In this document: in pieces, positions 10,264 through 10,667 of the stretch
Layout of the letters: every line of letters starts with the position of its first letter
Numbering within the stretch: position 1 is the stretch's first letter
Source: DAOMOP01 sp035444405
GTDB lineage: Bacteria; Pseudomonadota; Gammaproteobacteria; Burkholderiales; Rhodocyclaceae
Assembly: GCA_035444405.1 (NCBI GenBank)
Contig: DAOMOP010000144.1
Coordinates: forward strand, 1-10,667
Direction: 5' to 3'
Length of the DNA: 10,667 bases
Notes under the pieces: generated by a model
Database searches by the model: none
What the model was told of the DNA's origin: nothing
Seen by the model: only the letters and a program-made list of their open reading frames with translations
Made by a program: the position numbers and the translations under genes

Positions 10264-10297
10264 GAGCATCCGGAATCGTCCGGGTGCTCTTTTTTTT
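10264..10297 (+). terminator. Rho-independent terminator
   Basis: GAGCATCCGGA and TCCGGGTGCTC pair over 11 positions (one T-G pair) around a 4-nt ATCG loop, directly followed by eight T. It ends the transcript of the small CxxC protein and insulates it from leuS. Confidence 0.93.
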
Positions 10298-10385
10298 GCC
10301 CGCGCGCTGGACATCAGTCACGCGGACGGGCACCGCGCCGCTGCCGCGACGTCGATTCGCCGCCCGGGGTGCCGGAGCTTCACGC

Positions 10386-10391
10386 TATAAT
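10386..10391 (+). promoter_or_regulatory. -10 box (TATAAT) for leuS
   Basis: A perfect TATAAT lies 36 bp before the leuS ATG, predicting a leader of about 30 nt. At 16-18 bp upstream the sequence is GC-rich (CCCGGG) with no -35 match and no extended -10 TG, so some other factor or a degenerate -35 must help. Confidence 0.6.
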
Positions 10392-10427
10392 TTTCCGTTT
10401 TCGTCGCCTACACGCCAGCTTCCAGCC

Positions 10428-10667
10428 ATGCAGGACAAATACAACCCCGCCGAGATCGAAGCCACAGCCCAGCAACACTGGGACCGTGCCGAGGCCTTCC
10501 GCGTCACCGAAGTCGCCGGCAAGCCGAAGTACTACTGCCTGAGCATGTTTCCGTACCCGTCGGGCAAGCTGCACATGGGCCACGTGCGCAACTACACGAT
10601 CGGCGACGTGCTGGCGCGCTTCCACCGCATGCGCGGCTTCAACGCGCTGCAGCCGATGGGCTGGGAC
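10428..10667 (+). CDS. leuS: Leucyl-tRNA synthetase, N-terminal 80 residues (3' end outside window)
   Basis: A class I aminoacyl-tRNA synthetase that charges tRNA-Leu with leucine, cytosolic and essential. The frame opens with MQDKYNPAEIEATAQQHW and runs into the edge. The family signature MFPYPSGKLHMGHVRNYTIG contains the HIGH-type ATP-binding motif (HMGH), followed by DVLARFHRMRGFNALQPMGWD, the start of the catalytic Rossmann fold. The full protein is normally about 860-870 residues. ATG 10428 has no Shine-Dalgarno sequence (CAGCTTCCAGCC), but it aligns with the known LeuS start. It is preceded by its own TATAAT box and separated by a terminator from the upstream gene. Confidence 0.97.
   Translation, partial: MQDKYNPAEIEATAQQHWDRAEAFRVTEVAGKPKYYCLSMFPYPSGKLHMGHVRNYTIGDVLARFHRMRGFNALQPMGWD

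Overview
The window is GC-rich chromosomal DNA, most likely from a betaproteobacterium, perhaps Rhodocyclales (Azoarcus/Thauera/Zoogloea-like). This rests on the overall look of MaeB, UvrD, Qor, the first 414 residues of DnaE and the N-terminus of LeuS. It is an inference from remembered family sequences, not a search. A run of ten N at 2076-2085 shows the piece was scaffolded, so it may come from a draft or metagenome assembly.

Layout. Positions 1-6124 hold five genes on the minus strand, in transcription order: maeB (malic enzyme), a 66-residue DUF2905 membrane protein, qor (quinone oxidoreductase), a small exported protein broken by the N gap, and dnaE (DNA polymerase III alpha, which runs off the left edge). 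A non-coding divergent region (6125-6501) separates maeB from a plus-strand ParA-type ATPase gene. That gene converges with uvrD (minus, 7303-9537) across only 18 bp. A second divergent region (9538-9854) is unusually rich in signals. It serves uvrD to the left and a 109-residue CxxC-containing protein of unknown function to the right. That gene is followed by two hairpins, a C/T-rich stretch and a textbook Rho-independent terminator (10264-10297). The start of leuS, with a TATAAT box, closes the window.

Function. Most genes are core replication, repair, translation and carbon metabolism (dnaE, uvrD, leuS, maeB, qor). I see no mobile element, CRISPR array, RNA operon or defence cassette.

Most worth a second look: (1) the dnaE product looks mosaic, beta-like up to about residue 414 and alphaproteobacteria-like afterwards. 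This is either recombination or an assembly chimera joined at the conserved catalytic motif. (2) An FNR/CRP-family half-site pair sits at exactly -41.5 relative to the start predicted from a TATATT -10 box, upstream of the small CxxC protein. (3) A possible 3'-end small RNA with an anti-Shine-Dalgarno-like C/T-rich segment lies ahead of the terminator. (4) A strong hairpin, plus a competing one, lies between maeB and the DUF2905 gene.
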